DNA of 64,000 nucleotides. It comes from Oceanicola granulosus HTCC2516 (GTDB lineage Bacteria > Pseudomonadota > Alphaproteobacteria > Rhodobacterales > Rhodobacteraceae). Positions 1 through 7,416 of the stretch are shown here, piece after piece. The notes below the pieces were generated by a model. It was not told the origin of the DNA. It saw only the letters and a program-made list of their open reading frames with translations, and did no database searches. Both the position numbers and the translations under genes were made by a program. How positions within the stretch are numbered: position 1 is the stretch's first letter; each line of letters starts with the position of its first letter. The stretch is taken from contig NZ_CH724108.1 of NCBI RefSeq assembly GCF_000153305.1, forward strand, positions 596,349 to 660,348, in the 5' to 3' direction.

Positions 1-39
1 CCGGCCTACATGTCGGCGCTGCCCGGCCTGCCGTACTGA
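1..39 (+). CDS. C-terminal end of an unidentified protein (partial)
   Basis: The reading frame is open from the first base and ends at TGA 37-39, encoding PAYMSALPGLPY. It sits 82 bp upstream of the MttB-like gene on the same strand and could share a transcript with it. Twelve residues are too few to assign a family. The call rests on the in-frame stop and on the lack of other coding sequence between it and the next gene. Confidence 0.45.
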   Translation, partial: PAYMSALPGLPY

Positions 40-121
40 ATCCGACGGCACATGTCGCTTTCCGGGCGGCGGCGGGCGCGGCGGTGGGTGATGCTGGGAG
101 CAGGTCACGGGGAGCCGCACC

Positions 122-1687
122 ATGGACGGACAGACCGCCGCGCATCGCCGCCGCAGGGCGGGAGGACACAGCGCCAACGCCCGCAGGCGCGGCACCGGGC
201 TGATCCGGCAGAGCGCCTGGCGCCTCCCCGACAACCGCGACCGCCCCGTCGAGCCGCTCGACGAGGCGGGTGTCGCCGCGATCCACGACGGGGCGATGCG
301 CATCCTCGAGGAGATCGGCGTCGAGTTCCTCAACCCCGAGGCGCTGGCGCTCTTCGCCGAAGCCGGCGCCACCGTCAGCGGCACCAACGTCCGGATGGGG
401 CGCGAGTGGGTGATGGAGATGGTCGCGCGCGCCCCGGCGCGCTTCACCCTCACCCCGCGCAACCCGGCGCGGCAAATCACCGTCGGCGGGCGCACCATCC
501 TGTTCGGCAACGTCAGCTCGCCGCCCAACTACCGCGACCTGACGATGCCCGCCAAGAGCCCCGGCACCCGCGCCCAGTGCGCCGACCTGCTGCGGCTCAC
601 GCAGCACTTCAACTGCATCCACTTCGCCGGCGGCTACCCCGTCGAGCCGGTCGACCTGCACCCCTCGACGCGCCACCTCGACGTGCTCCACGACAAGCTC
701 ACCCTCACCGACAAGGTCGTCCACGCCTACTCGCTGGGGGCCGAGCGGGTCGACGACGTGCTCGAGATGGTGAAGATCGCCGGCGGGCTGTCGGAGGAGG
801 AGTTCCGCGCCACGCCGCGGATGTACACCAACATCAACTCCACTTCGCCGCTCAAGCACGACGCGCCGATGATCGACGGCTGCCTGCGCTGCATCCGGCG
901 CGGACAGGCGGTGATCGTGACGCCGTTCACGCTGGCGGGCGCGATGGCGCCGGTAACCATGGCGGGCGCGGTGACGCTGTCGATCGCCGAGGCGCTGGCG
1001 GCGATCGCGCTGTTCCAGCACGTCGCCCCCGGCGCACCCTGCGTGCTCGGCACCTTCACCTCCAACGTCGACATGAAATCCGGCGCCCCCGCCTTCGGCA
1101 CCCCCGAATACATGCGTGCCACCCAGATGACCGGCCAGATGGCGCGCTTCTACGGGCTGCCGCTGCGCTCGTCGGGGGTCTGCACGGCCAACGTGCCCGA
1201 CGGGCAGGCGATGTGGGAGACGTCGAACTCGCTCTGGGCGGCGGTACAGTCGGGGAGCAACATCGTCTACCACGCCGCCGGCTGGCTCGAGGGCGGGCTG
1301 ATCGCCTCGCCCGAGAAGTTCGTGATGGACTGCGAGGTGGTGCAGATGATCCAGCGGTACATGGAGCCGGGGATCGTCGCCACCGGGCCGGAGGAGATCG
1401 CGCTCGAGGCGATCCGCGAGGTGGGCGCTAGCGGGCACTATTTCGGCATCGACCACACCCGCGCACGCTACGAGACGGCCTTCTACGGGCCCATCGTGAG
1501 CGACTGGCGCAACTTCGAGGCGTGGCAGCAGGCGGGCGGGGTCTGGACGGCGGAACGGGCGCACGGGGTGTTTCGCCAGATCCTCGCCGATTTCGAGCCG
1601 CCGCCGATGGCGGACGACCGGCGCGAGGCGCTCGCCGACTTCGTCGCGCGGCGCAAGCGCGAGGGCGGCGCGCCGACCGACTTCTGA
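122..1687 (+). CDS. MttB-like methylamine/betaine:corrinoid methyltransferase, non-pyrrolysine
   Basis: The 521-residue protein belongs to the trimethylamine methyltransferase (MttB) superfamily, whose members move a methyl group from a quaternary or tertiary amine to a corrinoid protein. The family domain fills the sequence from about residue 40 (VEPLDEAGVAAIHDGAMRIL) to the end. There is no internal amber codon, so it is a non-pyrrolysine member of the kind tied to glycine betaine or related betaines, not a Pyl-dependent trimethylamine enzyme. The basic N-terminal 30 residues are not part of the fold, so a later start is possible. GGAG lies about 9 bp before the chosen ATG. No corrinoid protein gene is in view. 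The substrate is inferred only from the family and from gbcAB and a BCCT transporter elsewhere in the window. Confidence 0.85.
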   Translation: MDGQTAAHRRRRAGGHSANARRRGTGLIRQSAWRLPDNRDRPVEPLDEAGVAAIHDGAMRILEEIGVEFLNPEALALFAEAGATVSGTNVRMGREWVMEMVARAPARFTLTPRNPARQITVGGRTILFGNVSSPPNYRDLTMPAKSPGTRAQCADLLRLTQHFNCIHFAGGYPVEPVDLHPSTRHLDVLHDKLTLTDKVVHAYSLGAERVDDVLEMVKIAGGLSEEEFRATPRMYTNINSTSPLKHDAPMIDGCLRCIRRGQAVIVTPFTLAGAMAPVTMAGAVTLSIAEALAAIALFQHVAPGAPCVLGTFTSNVDMKSGAPAFGTPEYMRATQMTGQMARFYGLPLRSSGVCTANVPDGQAMWETSNSLWAAVQSGSNIVYHAAGWLEGGLIASPEKFVMDCEVVQMIQRYMEPGIVATGPEEIALEAIREVGASGHYFGIDHTRARYETAFYGPIVSDWRNFEAWQQAGGVWTAERAHGVFRQILADFEPPPMADDRREALADFVARRKREGGAPTDF

Positions 1688-1743
1688 GCTTGCCGCGCGG
1701 GCGGGGGAGTGCTGTGCTGCGCCGGGTTTCCGGGAGAGCCGCC

Positions 1744-2148
1744 ATGATCGAACGCCGCGCCACATGTGCCTGCGGGCAACTCAGCGCCACCTGCACCGGC
1801 GCGCCGCTGCGCGTCTCGGTGTGCCACTGCTTCGCCTGCAAGCGACGCACCGGCAGCGCCTTCTCGCTCAACGCCCGCTACCCCGAGGCGGCCGTCGTTA
1901 CCGCCGGCACCAGCCGCAGCTTCGAGCGCAAGGGCGACGCGGGTGGCACCGCCACCAGCCATTTCTGCCCCACCTGCGGCACGACGGTCTGGTACACCAA
2001 CAGCGGCGCCGCCGGCCTCGTCGCGATCCCCGCCGGCGGCTTCGCGAGCCTCGACGTGCCCGCGCCGACGGTCTCGGTCTACCACGACGACAGCCGCCGC
2101 TTCGGCTGGGCCGTCATCGACTGCGACCCGCTCGATCGCATCCCCTGA
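1744..2148 (+). CDS. GFA (glutathione-dependent formaldehyde-activating) family zinc protein
   Basis: The 134-residue protein has the cysteine pattern of the GFA/CENP-V fold. CxC is at residues 8-10, a CHCxxC cluster at 27-32 and CxxC at 75-78, together binding two zinc ions. The family is named for glutathione-dependent formaldehyde-activating enzymes, but most bacterial members have no proven reaction. An ATG at 1744 follows a GGGAGAG-like ribosome site. It lies 56 bp after the methyltransferase gene. A role in formaldehyde released by methylamine metabolism is possible but is inference. Confidence 0.85.
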   Translation: MIERRATCACGQLSATCTGAPLRVSVCHCFACKRRTGSAFSLNARYPEAAVVTAGTSRSFERKGDAGGTATSHFCPTCGTTVWYTNSGAAGLVAIPAGGFASLDVPAPTVSVYHDDSRRFGWAVIDCDPLDRIP

Positions 2149-2233
2149 CGCACTTGTCACGGCTGCGTGAGCCGGCAGAAATTTCGCGCGCGCCGCTGAA
2201 ACTGGACCCGTTTCGCTCCGTGTCTGTAGGCAA

Positions 2234-2258
2234 CCCGCCGGGGATCGGCCCCGGCGGG
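2234..2258 (+). promoter_or_regulatory. 10-bp perfect hairpin in the 5' leader of the fasciclin gene
   Basis: CCCGCCGGGG (2234-2243) and CCCCGGCGGG (2249-2258) pair perfectly around the 5-base loop ATCGG. The hairpin ends 6 bases before the AGGAGA ribosome-binding site of the gene starting at 2276. It has no following T-run, so it is more likely a leader structure that stabilises the mRNA or affects translation than a terminator. Confidence 0.5.
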
Positions 2259-2275
2259 AACGACAGGAGAGACAC

Positions 2276-2827
2276 ATGAAGACGCTTATCGCCGCCGCCG
2301 CCCTCTTTGCCGGCACCGCCGCCGTCGCCCAGGATAACCCCACCGTCGGCGGCGCGCCGATGATGGCCGACATGAACATCATCGAGAACGCGGTGAACTC
2401 GCCGATCCACACGACGCTCGTCGCCGCCGTGCAGGCCGCCGGCCTCGTCGACACGCTGTCCGGCGCCGGCCCGTTCACCGTCTTCGCGCCCACCGACGAC
2501 GCCTTCGCCAAGCTCGACCCGGCGGCGATCGAGGAACTGCTCAAGCCCGAGAACGTCGAGCAGCTGCAGCAGATCCTGACCTGCCACGTGGTCGCCGCCG
2601 ACGCGATGTCGGACGCCATCATGGGCATGATCGCCGACGACAACGGCAACCATCCCGTGCCGACCGTCGGCGGCTGCACCCTGCAGGCGCAGATGGCGGG
2701 CGACATGATCACCCTCACCGACGAGAACGGCCGCGTCGCCACCGTCACCATCGCCGACGTCGACCAGTCGAACGGCGTGATCCACGTGATCGACACGGTG
2801 CTGCTGCCCGCCGGTCAGGCCGGCTGA
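2276..2827 (+). CDS. Secreted fasciclin (FAS1) domain protein
   Basis: The 183-residue protein begins with a clear signal peptide (MKTLIAAAALFAGTAAVAQ). A single FAS1 domain follows at about residues 35-180, with the typical motifs NSPIHTTLVAAVQAAGL, GPFTVFAPTDDAFAKL and NGVIHVIDTVLLP. Bacterial single-FAS1 proteins are secreted or periplasmic and are linked to surface adhesion, but no enzyme activity is known for the family. AGGAGA lies 6 bp before the ATG. A strong hairpin precedes the gene and a good intrinsic terminator follows it, so it looks monocistronic. The 127-bp upstream gap holds no gene. Confidence 0.9.
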   Translation: MKTLIAAAALFAGTAAVAQDNPTVGGAPMMADMNIIENAVNSPIHTTLVAAVQAAGLVDTLSGAGPFTVFAPTDDAFAKLDPAAIEELLKPENVEQLQQILTCHVVAADAMSDAIMGMIADDNGNHPVPTVGGCTLQAQMAGDMITLTDENGRVATVTIADVDQSNGVIHVIDTVLLPAGQAG

Positions 2828-2864
2828 ACCGGCCGCCGCCGAGGCAGGCGCAGGACAAGAGACG

Positions 2865-2897
2865 CTGCCGTCGCGACCCGGGTCGCGGCGGCAGTTT
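2865..2897 (+). terminator. Intrinsic terminator after the fasciclin gene
   Basis: CTGCCGTCGCGACCC (2865-2879) pairs with GGGTCGCGGCGGCAG (2880-2894) with one G-U pair; the innermost bases form the loop. TTT then CAT follow. It lies 37 bp after the stop codon. Confidence 0.65.
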
Positions 2898-2918
2898 CAT
2901 GTTGCAGGGGCAGTGCCC

Positions 2919-2974
2919 GTAGGCCGGGCTTCAGCCCGGCACCCGCGCGCGCGCCGGGCTGACGCCCGGCCTAC
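2919..2974. repeat. Inverted pair of GTAG-type REP elements (REPIN-like)
   Basis: GTAG at 2919-2922 begins the palindrome GTAGGCCGGGCTTCAGCCC. A second, inverted copy ends in CTAC at 2971-2974 (GGGCTGACGCCCGGCCTAC). The two are separated by a short GC-rich alternation. A GTAG head followed by an imperfect palindrome is the hallmark of REP elements mobilised by TnpA-REP (RAYT) transposases. Single copies lie at 8600-8621, 53450-53471 and 56124-56145. This pair lies between the convergent fasciclin and sspB genes. No RAYT gene is in the window. Confidence 0.7.
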
Positions 2975-2989
2975 GGGGCGCCCATGGCA

Positions 2990-3454
2990 TCACTTGCGGA
3001 AGCGATCCAGGCTGACGACCTCGGCCTCCTTCGGCGCGGCGTCGGGGGTGTCGTCCTCGACCATCTCGTCCATCGGCGCTTCCTCGTCCTCGTCGTCCTC
3101 CTCCTGGGTCTCGAAGCGGAGGCCGAACTCGACGGAGGGGTCCACGAAGGTCTTGATCGCGTCGTAGGGGATGTAGAGCGGCTCGGGGCTGTCGCCGAAG
3201 TTGAGCGTCACCGAGAAGCCCTCGTCGGTGACCTCCAGCCCGTCGAACCAGTGCTGCATCACCACCGTCATCTCGCCCGGGTAGCGATCGGACAGCCAAT
3301 CGGCGATCTCGACGTCGGGGTGCATGGTGTCGAAGGTGATGAAGAAGTGGTGATTTCCCGGCAACCCCTCCTCGGCGACGTCCTGCAGCACCTGCTGGAT
3401 CAGGCCGCGCATGGCCCGGTGCATGAGATTGCCGTAGTCGATGGTTTGCCTCAC
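2990..3454 (-). CDS. sspB: SspB-family ClpXP adaptor
   Basis: The 154-residue protein is the alphaproteobacterial form of stringent starvation protein B, which tethers ssrA-tagged proteins to ClpX for degradation in the cytoplasm. The N-terminal folded domain covers about residues 5-115 (YGNLMHRAMRGLIQQVLQDV and GNHHFFITFDT). A long acidic linker (EEDDEDEEAPMDEM) follows, and a short C-terminal tail ends in VVSLDRFRK, the kind of ClpX-docking tail known in the family. The tmRNA that makes the tagged substrates lies only about 2.5 kb away. It is followed by a REP pair. Confidence 0.9.
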   Translation of the reverse strand: MRQTIDYGNLMHRAMRGLIQQVLQDVAEEGLPGNHHFFITFDTMHPDVEIADWLSDRYPGEMTVVMQHWFDGLEVTDEGFSVTLNFGDSPEPLYIPYDAIKTFVDPSVEFGLRFETQEEDDEDEEAPMDEMVEDDTPDAAPKEAEVVSLDRFRK

Positions 3455-3518
3455 GGCGGTGCTCCTTCCCGCTGATGCGACTGAGCATAAAGGTTTCAGG
3501 GGGAGAGAAAAGGGGGGA

Positions 3519-4763
3519 TCAGGCCGCGATCAGCCCGGTCGCTCCGCCGGCGGCGGCGAGCAGCACCAGCACCTGCCAGAGCGGCCGGTTCAGCCACAGC
3601 AGCAACAGCGCCGCAAGCCCGGTGAGCGCCAGCGCGGCGGGCGACAGGGTGGCCGGGTCGGGCGCGAGCAGGTGCAGCGGGCCGAGCGTCACCCGGCCCA
3701 CCTCGGCGAACAGCAGGTGCGCGGCGAACCAGACCGAGAGGTTGGCGATGACGCCGACGATGGCGGCGGTGATCGCCGCGAGCGCGCCGGCGATGCGGGG
3801 CTGGTGTTCGAGCCAGTCGATCAGCGGGGCGCCCGCGAAGATCCAGATGAAGCAGGGCACGAACGTCACCCACAGCACCATCGCCGACGCCGCGAGCGCC
3901 AGCGGCGTCCCGCCCGCCGCCGCGCCGGTCAGCTGGCCGACGAACTGAGTGACGAGGATCAGCGGCCCCGGCGTCGTCTCGGCGAGGCCGAGCGCGTCCA
4001 TCATCTGCTCCGTCGTCAGCCAGCCATGCTGCGCGACGACCTCCTGGGTCATGTAGGCGAGCACCGCGTAGGCGCCGCCGAAGGTGACGACGGCGAGCTT
4101 GGAGAAGAACAGGCCGAGCTGGGTCAGCAGCGTCTGCCCGGCCGCCCAGGCCAGCCCCACCGGCGCCGCCCAGAGCAGGCCGCCCAAGCCCAGCACCGCC
4201 GCCGTGCGCGCCACCGGCAGCGGCGGCCGCCCCGCGCCGCGCCCGTGCGCCCGCGCCGCGCCCCAGAGCCCGGCGGCCAGCACCACGAGCGGGAACGGCA
4301 AGTCGAACAGGAACAGCGCCGCGAAGGCCAGCGCCGCCAGCGCGACGGCGCCCGGCCCCTTCAGCGCGCGCCGCGACAGCCGCAGGATCGCCTGCACCAC
4401 GATCACCACCACCGCCGCCTTGATCCCCAGGAAGGCCGCCTGCACCTCCGGCACCGCGCCCCAGGCGGCGTAGGCGAAGGCGAGCCCCGAGATGACCACC
4501 GCCCCCGGCGCCACGAACAACCCGCCCGCGATCAACCCGCCGGGGATGCCGCGCAGCCGCCAGCCGGCGTAGGTCGCCAGCTGCATCGCCTCGGGCCCGG
4601 GCAGCAGCATGCAGAAGCCGAGCGCCCGCAGGAACTGCGCCTCGCCGAGCCAGCCGCGCTCGTCCACCAGCACCCGGTGCATCAGCGCGATCTGCGCGGC
4701 CGGGCCGCCGAAGGACAGCAGGCCGATGCGTGCGAAGACGGCGGTGAACCGGGCGAGCGTCAT
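3519..4763 (-). CDS. chrA: Chromate efflux transporter (CHR family)
   Basis: The 414-residue membrane protein has the two tandem CHR domains of long-chain ChrA transporters. The N-terminal half (about 1-190) has RIGLLSFGGPAAQIALMHR and LPGPEAMQLATYAGW. The C-terminal half (about 215-400) repeats the pattern with FFSKLAVVTFGGAYAVLAYM and ETTPGPLILVTQFVG. The FGG and PGP motifs are the family signature. It should export chromate, and perhaps sulfate analogues, across the inner membrane. A copy of the CTTCATCTGG element ends 24 bp upstream of its start. Whether chromate is the real substrate here is inferred from the family. Confidence 0.9.
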   Translation of the reverse strand: MTLARFTAVFARIGLLSFGGPAAQIALMHRVLVDERGWLGEAQFLRALGFCMLLPGPEAMQLATYAGWRLRGIPGGLIAGGLFVAPGAVVISGLAFAYAAWGAVPEVQAAFLGIKAAVVVIVVQAILRLSRRALKGPGAVALAALAFAALFLFDLPFPLVVLAAGLWGAARAHGRGAGRPPLPVARTAAVLGLGGLLWAAPVGLAWAAGQTLLTQLGLFFSKLAVVTFGGAYAVLAYMTQEVVAQHGWLTTEQMMDALGLAETTPGPLILVTQFVGQLTGAAAGGTPLALAASAMVLWVTFVPCFIWIFAGAPLIDWLEHQPRIAGALAAITAAIVGVIANLSVWFAAHLLFAEVGRVTLGPLHLLAPDPATLSPAALALTGLAALLLLWLNRPLWQVLVLLAAAGGATGLIAA

Positions 4764-4786
4764 CGCGCGGGGCCTGCGGCGGGACG

Positions 4787-4818
4787 CCTCCGGCGGGCAT
4801 ATTTGTGGCCAGATGAAG
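4787..4818 (-). repeat. CTTCATCTGG element, copy 1
   Basis: On the minus strand the element begins CTTCATCTGGCC, continues with an A/T core (ACAAATATG) and ends CCCGCCGGAGG, which with the next base can form a small GC hairpin. It lies in the 143-bp gap between the VWA gene and chrA, oriented with both genes. Other copies are at 10727-10757 (diverged), 30040-30066 and 60066-60097. Confidence 0.6.
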
Positions 4819-4906
4819 GGGCGCGCGCTCTTGCGCGGCCGGGAGTGCGTGCGGGGGAGGGCGATCGGGCGGGCATGGCGGCATCAAGGCGGGCGGGGCG
4901 GCGGTG

Positions 4907-5569
4907 TCAACGGGCCTTGCCGAAGATGCGGGAGACCTCGCGCAGGATCTTGCGCCGGATCGCCTCCGGGTACTCCCGGTGGCCGCGCGCGGTGATGACG
5001 AAGCCGTCGCGGGTGATCAGCGCGCGCCGGTAGAAGGTGGTGACGGCGACGCCCATGCCCTCGATGGCGAGGCCGTTGATGGTCACCTGCTGCCGCTCGG
5101 CCCGCGCGGGCAGGCCGCGCACCTCGCCGCCCGCGTTGGCCATGCCGTCGCCCGAGATGTCGACGATCCGCCGCGCGCAGGGCGGCGCCTGCGCCATGTG
5201 GGCGAGGGCGAAGGTCAGCGCCTCGGCGGGCGCGGTGTCGGAGAGCCGGAAGGCGCGGCGCATGGCCCGGGCGCGGGCGGCAAAGGCGGCGAGGTCGGCG
5301 GGCGTGCGCATGCGGGTCCAGGGCAGGGAGACCGCCTGATCGTCGGGCCCCGACCACTGCACCACCGACAGCGCGACCTGCCCCTCGAGCATCGCCTGGG
5401 CGATCTCGGGATCCTCGAGCGCGTCGGCGAGGCCGTCGGTCTGGAGCCGGTACTCGCCGACGTCGATGGAGTTCGACACGTCCATCAGGAGCAGGAGCGC
5501 CGTGTCGCAGGCGCGCGCGGGCGCGGCGAGCAGCGCGAGGGCGAGGGCGAGGGACAGCAGCGGGACCAT
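4907..5569 (-). CDS. Secreted DUF1194 protein with a von Willebrand A-like domain
   Basis: The 220-residue product starts with a signal peptide (MVPLLSLALALALLAAPARA). A VWA-type domain with a metal-ion-dependent adhesion motif DVSNS follows (LLLMDVSNSIDVGEY), together with the DUF1194 motifs LSVVQWSG and RIVDISGDGMAN. DUF1194 proteins are common in Rhodobacteraceae and Rhizobiales and have no established role; the MIDAS motif suggests metal-dependent protein binding in the periplasm. An in-frame ATG 12 codons upstream (5605) exists, but the chosen start gives a normal signal peptide. Confidence 0.85.
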   Translation of the reverse strand: MVPLLSLALALALLAAPARACDTALLLLMDVSNSIDVGEYRLQTDGLADALEDPEIAQAMLEGQVALSVVQWSGPDDQAVSLPWTRMRTPADLAAFAARARAMRRAFRLSDTAPAEALTFALAHMAQAPPCARRIVDISGDGMANAGGEVRGLPARAERQQVTINGLAIEGMGVAVTTFYRRALITRDGFVITARGHREYPEAIRRKILREVSRIFGKAR

Positions 5570-5728
5570 TCCCGCCACTTTCCGCACCGCGGCCGCGGCT
5601 GGCAAGTGGCGCGCGGGTGACGCTATGTCAGCCGCGCGCGCGCGCCCCCTGCACGGCGGCGCGGCGGGCGGCTATCATCGGCGGGCGCGGACCGCATTGG
5701 CGGACGCAAGTCAGGAAAGGAAGAACGG

Positions 5729-5878
5729 ATGAGCAGACTCATCGGGATCATCGTCGTGGTCGTGATCCTCGCGCTCGGCTACTGGTACTTCTTCACCGAC
5801 GACGTGGTGGTCGAGGAGCCGGTCGTCGAGGAGGTCGAGGGCGGCGAGGGCGAGGTGGCGGAAGAGGTCGAGGACTGA
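5729..5878 (+). CDS. 49-residue single-pass membrane protein with an acidic tail
   Basis: The ORF runs from ATG 5729 to TGA 5876-5878. After MSR comes a 19-residue hydrophobic helix (LIGIIVVVVILALGYWYFF), then a tail of glutamate, aspartate and valine with net charge near -16 (TDDVVVEEPVVEEVEG and onward). GGAAAGGAAG lies just before the start codon, and a TATCAT box (5673-5678) could be its -10. I do not recognise a family. The helix followed by a repetitive acidic tail suggests a small inner-membrane protein with the tail on one face. The gene is alone between the divergent VWA gene and the convergent tmRNA. Confidence 0.65.
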   Translation: MSRLIGIIVVVVILALGYWYFFTDDVVVEEPVVEEVEGGEGEVAEEVED

Positions 5879-5941
5879 CCAGCCCCACATCACGGGCCGG
5901 CTCCGCGCGGCGGGGTCGGCCGATCCTGCAAGGTGGGAAAG

Positions 5942-6250
5942 TGCAGGCTTCTGTTGCCAGGTGCCTGCGAACCCCGCCTTACGCTGCTAGGCGCAAGGGC
6001 TTAAGATTTCGATCTTCGTTACTGCTTAAGCAGCAACGGCGACCGGAGCACGATTGTCGTTGGCAATTATGCTTTACGGACCGATCACGGTGGTACCTCA
6101 CCGAGACAAAGCTAACCCCTTTAGACGTTCGTCGATCCTGTTTCGGCCCCATGTTCCCCCAACGAAGGTGTATGGTGGAGCCGCCGGGTACCGCCCCCGG
6201 GTCCGATCCGCTTATTACGAGCGCGTTTATGTCCATAGTCTCCTGCGAGA
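5942..6250 (-). ncRNA. ssrA: Permuted (two-piece) tmRNA
   Basis: On the minus strand the acceptor piece comes first and ends GGCGGCTCCACCA (CCA at 6175-6173). A 22-base linker to 6151 follows, then the coding piece from 6150 (GGGGCCGAAACAGGATCGACG). GGGGCCG of the coding piece pairs with CGGCTCC of the acceptor piece, forming the tRNA-like acceptor stem. The tag frame runs from the GCC resume codon at 6064 to TAA at 6028-6026 and encodes ANDNRAPVAVAA. The acceptor-before-coding order is the circularly permuted form typical of alphaproteobacteria, where the linker is removed. The outer ends are estimated from the promoter and the terminal hairpin. It rescues stalled ribosomes. Confidence 0.93.
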
Positions 6251-6257
6251 CACCCGG

Positions 6258-6286
6258 AATATAGGCGCGCGCCCCGCGCCGCTCAA
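6258..6286 (-). promoter_or_regulatory. Sigma-70-type promoter of the tmRNA
   Basis: TTGAGC (minus strand, 6286-6281) and TATATT (6263-6258) are separated by exactly 17 bases. The expected start, about 7 bases beyond the -10 box, falls near 6251, just before the acceptor piece. Confidence 0.75.
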
Positions 6287-6326
6287 GCCCCCCGGCCTCT
6301 GTTCGGCAAATATCCTCGGGGAGAGC

Positions 6327-6353
6327 TCGAGAGGGGCGGACAGCCCCTCTCGA
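6327..6353 (-). terminator. Hairpin after the polyamine-type binding protein gene
   Basis: TCGAGAGGGGC (6327-6337) and GCCCCTCTCGA (6343-6353) form an 11-bp perfect stem with a 5-base loop, 17 bases beyond the stop codon at 6370. There is no T-run on the minus strand, so it may end transcription only with Rho or protect the 3' end. It also separates this gene from the tmRNA promoter. Confidence 0.5.
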
Positions 6354-6369
6354 TGCCGCCGGGTTCGGC

Positions 6370-7416
6370 TCAGAACCCGGCCTTGATCATCTCGAACGTC
6401 TCCGACTGCTTCTGGCGCAGCTCCTGGCTCATGGGCAGCTGGGCGAGCACCGGCGCGTCGATGCTGCCGAGGCCGGCGGCCTCGAGCTCTTCCTCGGAGA
6501 ACTCGGCGCTGAGCGCGGCGGCGTTGGAGGTGCCGAAGCCCGCGTCGAGCAGCGGCTCGGCGCTCTCCGGGGCGAGGAGAGCGTTGATGTAGTCGTAGGC
6601 CTTGTCCTCCGAGCCCGGCGCGTCGGCCATGTTGACGTAGCCGCAGAGCCACAGCGACGAGCCTTCCTCGGGCTCGCGCTGGAAGGCGATCGGGCGGTCT
6701 TCCTCGACCATCGCGGGGTAGGTCTCGTTCCAGGCCCAGCTCACCAGCACCTCGCCCGACGACAGCAGCTGCGACAGCTCCGCCGGGTCGGTCCAGTAGG
6801 TGCGCAGGTTCGGGTGCACCTCGCGCAGCCAGGCCGAGGCGGCCTCGAACTCGGCGTCGCTCGCCTCGGTCCAGTCGGTCACGCCGGTGGCGAGGTAGGC
6901 GAGCGCGTAGGCGTCGTCGACGTTGTCGGGCAGGGTGAGGCGGCCGGCATAGGCCGGGTTCTTGAACACCTCGAGGCTGGCGACGTCCTCCTCGGGCACC
7001 TCGTCGGGATTGTAGGCGATGGCGGTCGAGCCGTAGTCGGTCGGGATGAAGTAGGCCTCGGCGTCGCCCGAAGCGACGTCCTCGCCGGTGAGGTCGGAGT
7101 TGAGGTCGGCGAAGGCGTCGATCCTGGACGTGTCCCATGGCTCGATGATGCCGCTCTCGATCCACTTCGTCACCGAGCCGGCGCAGATGTGGGTGACGTC
7201 GGCCTGGAAGCCGGAGACGAGTTTCTGGAATGCCTCCTCCTCGTCGCCGAAGAAGCTGAAGGTCGGGCTCGCGCCGTGCGCGTCGACATAGGCGGCGTGG
7301 TAGGCGGGATCCTCGAAGCCGGGATAGTCGAGCACCGTGAAGTCGCTGTCCTGGGCCGCCGCGCCGCCGGCGAGGCTGGCGAGGGCGGCGCTGCCGAGCA
7401 GATGTCTGAGGGTCAT
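6370..7416 (-). CDS. Periplasmic solute-binding protein, PotD-like (polyamine type), orphan
   Basis: The 348-residue product starts with a signal peptide (MTLRHLLGSAALASLAGGAAAQ) and continues as a type-2 extracellular solute-binding protein of the spermidine/putrescine class. Motifs include FSFFGDEEEAFQKLVSGF, WDTSRIDAFADLNSDL and IPTDYGSTAIAYNPDEV. GGGAG lies 8 bp before the ATG at 7416; the open frame extends 20 codons further upstream, but that part lacks signal character. It would capture a cationic small molecule, but no permease or ATPase gene is nearby. It must therefore serve a transporter encoded elsewhere or act in sensing. The ligand is not known from sequence. Confidence 0.85.
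   Translation of the reverse strand: MTLRHLLGSAALASLAGGAAAQDSDFTVLDYPGFEDPAYHAAYVDAHGASPTFSFFGDEEEAFQKLVSGFQADVTHICAGSVTKWIESGIIEPWDTSRIDAFADLNSDLTGEDVASGDAEAYFIPTDYGSTAIAYNPDEVPEEDVASLEVFKNPAYAGRLTLPDNVDDAYALAYLATGVTDWTEASDAEFEAASAWLREVHPNLRTYWTDPAELSQLLSSGEVLVSWAWNETYPAMVEEDRPIAFQREPEEGSSLWLCGYVNMADAPGSEDKAYDYINALLAPESAEPLLDAGFGTSNAAALSAEFSEEELEAAGLGSIDAPVLAQLPMSQELRQKQSETFEMIKAGF

Noticed and set aside
122-1687. Pyrrolysine-containing trimethylamine methyltransferase
   Set aside because: No in-frame amber codon is present. The gene reads through as a normal non-pyrrolysine MttB-family member.
3496-4887. A 463-codon minus-strand frame overlapping chrA in another frame
   Set aside because: The chrA frame has clear CHR-domain motifs and a coherent membrane pattern. 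The alternative frame is Arg/Ala-rich with no domain.
6297-6326. Fifth copy of the CTTCATCTGG element
   Set aside because: GGCAAATATCC and a GC-rich end resemble the core, but the CTTCATCTGG head is absent. It was kept only as a remark.
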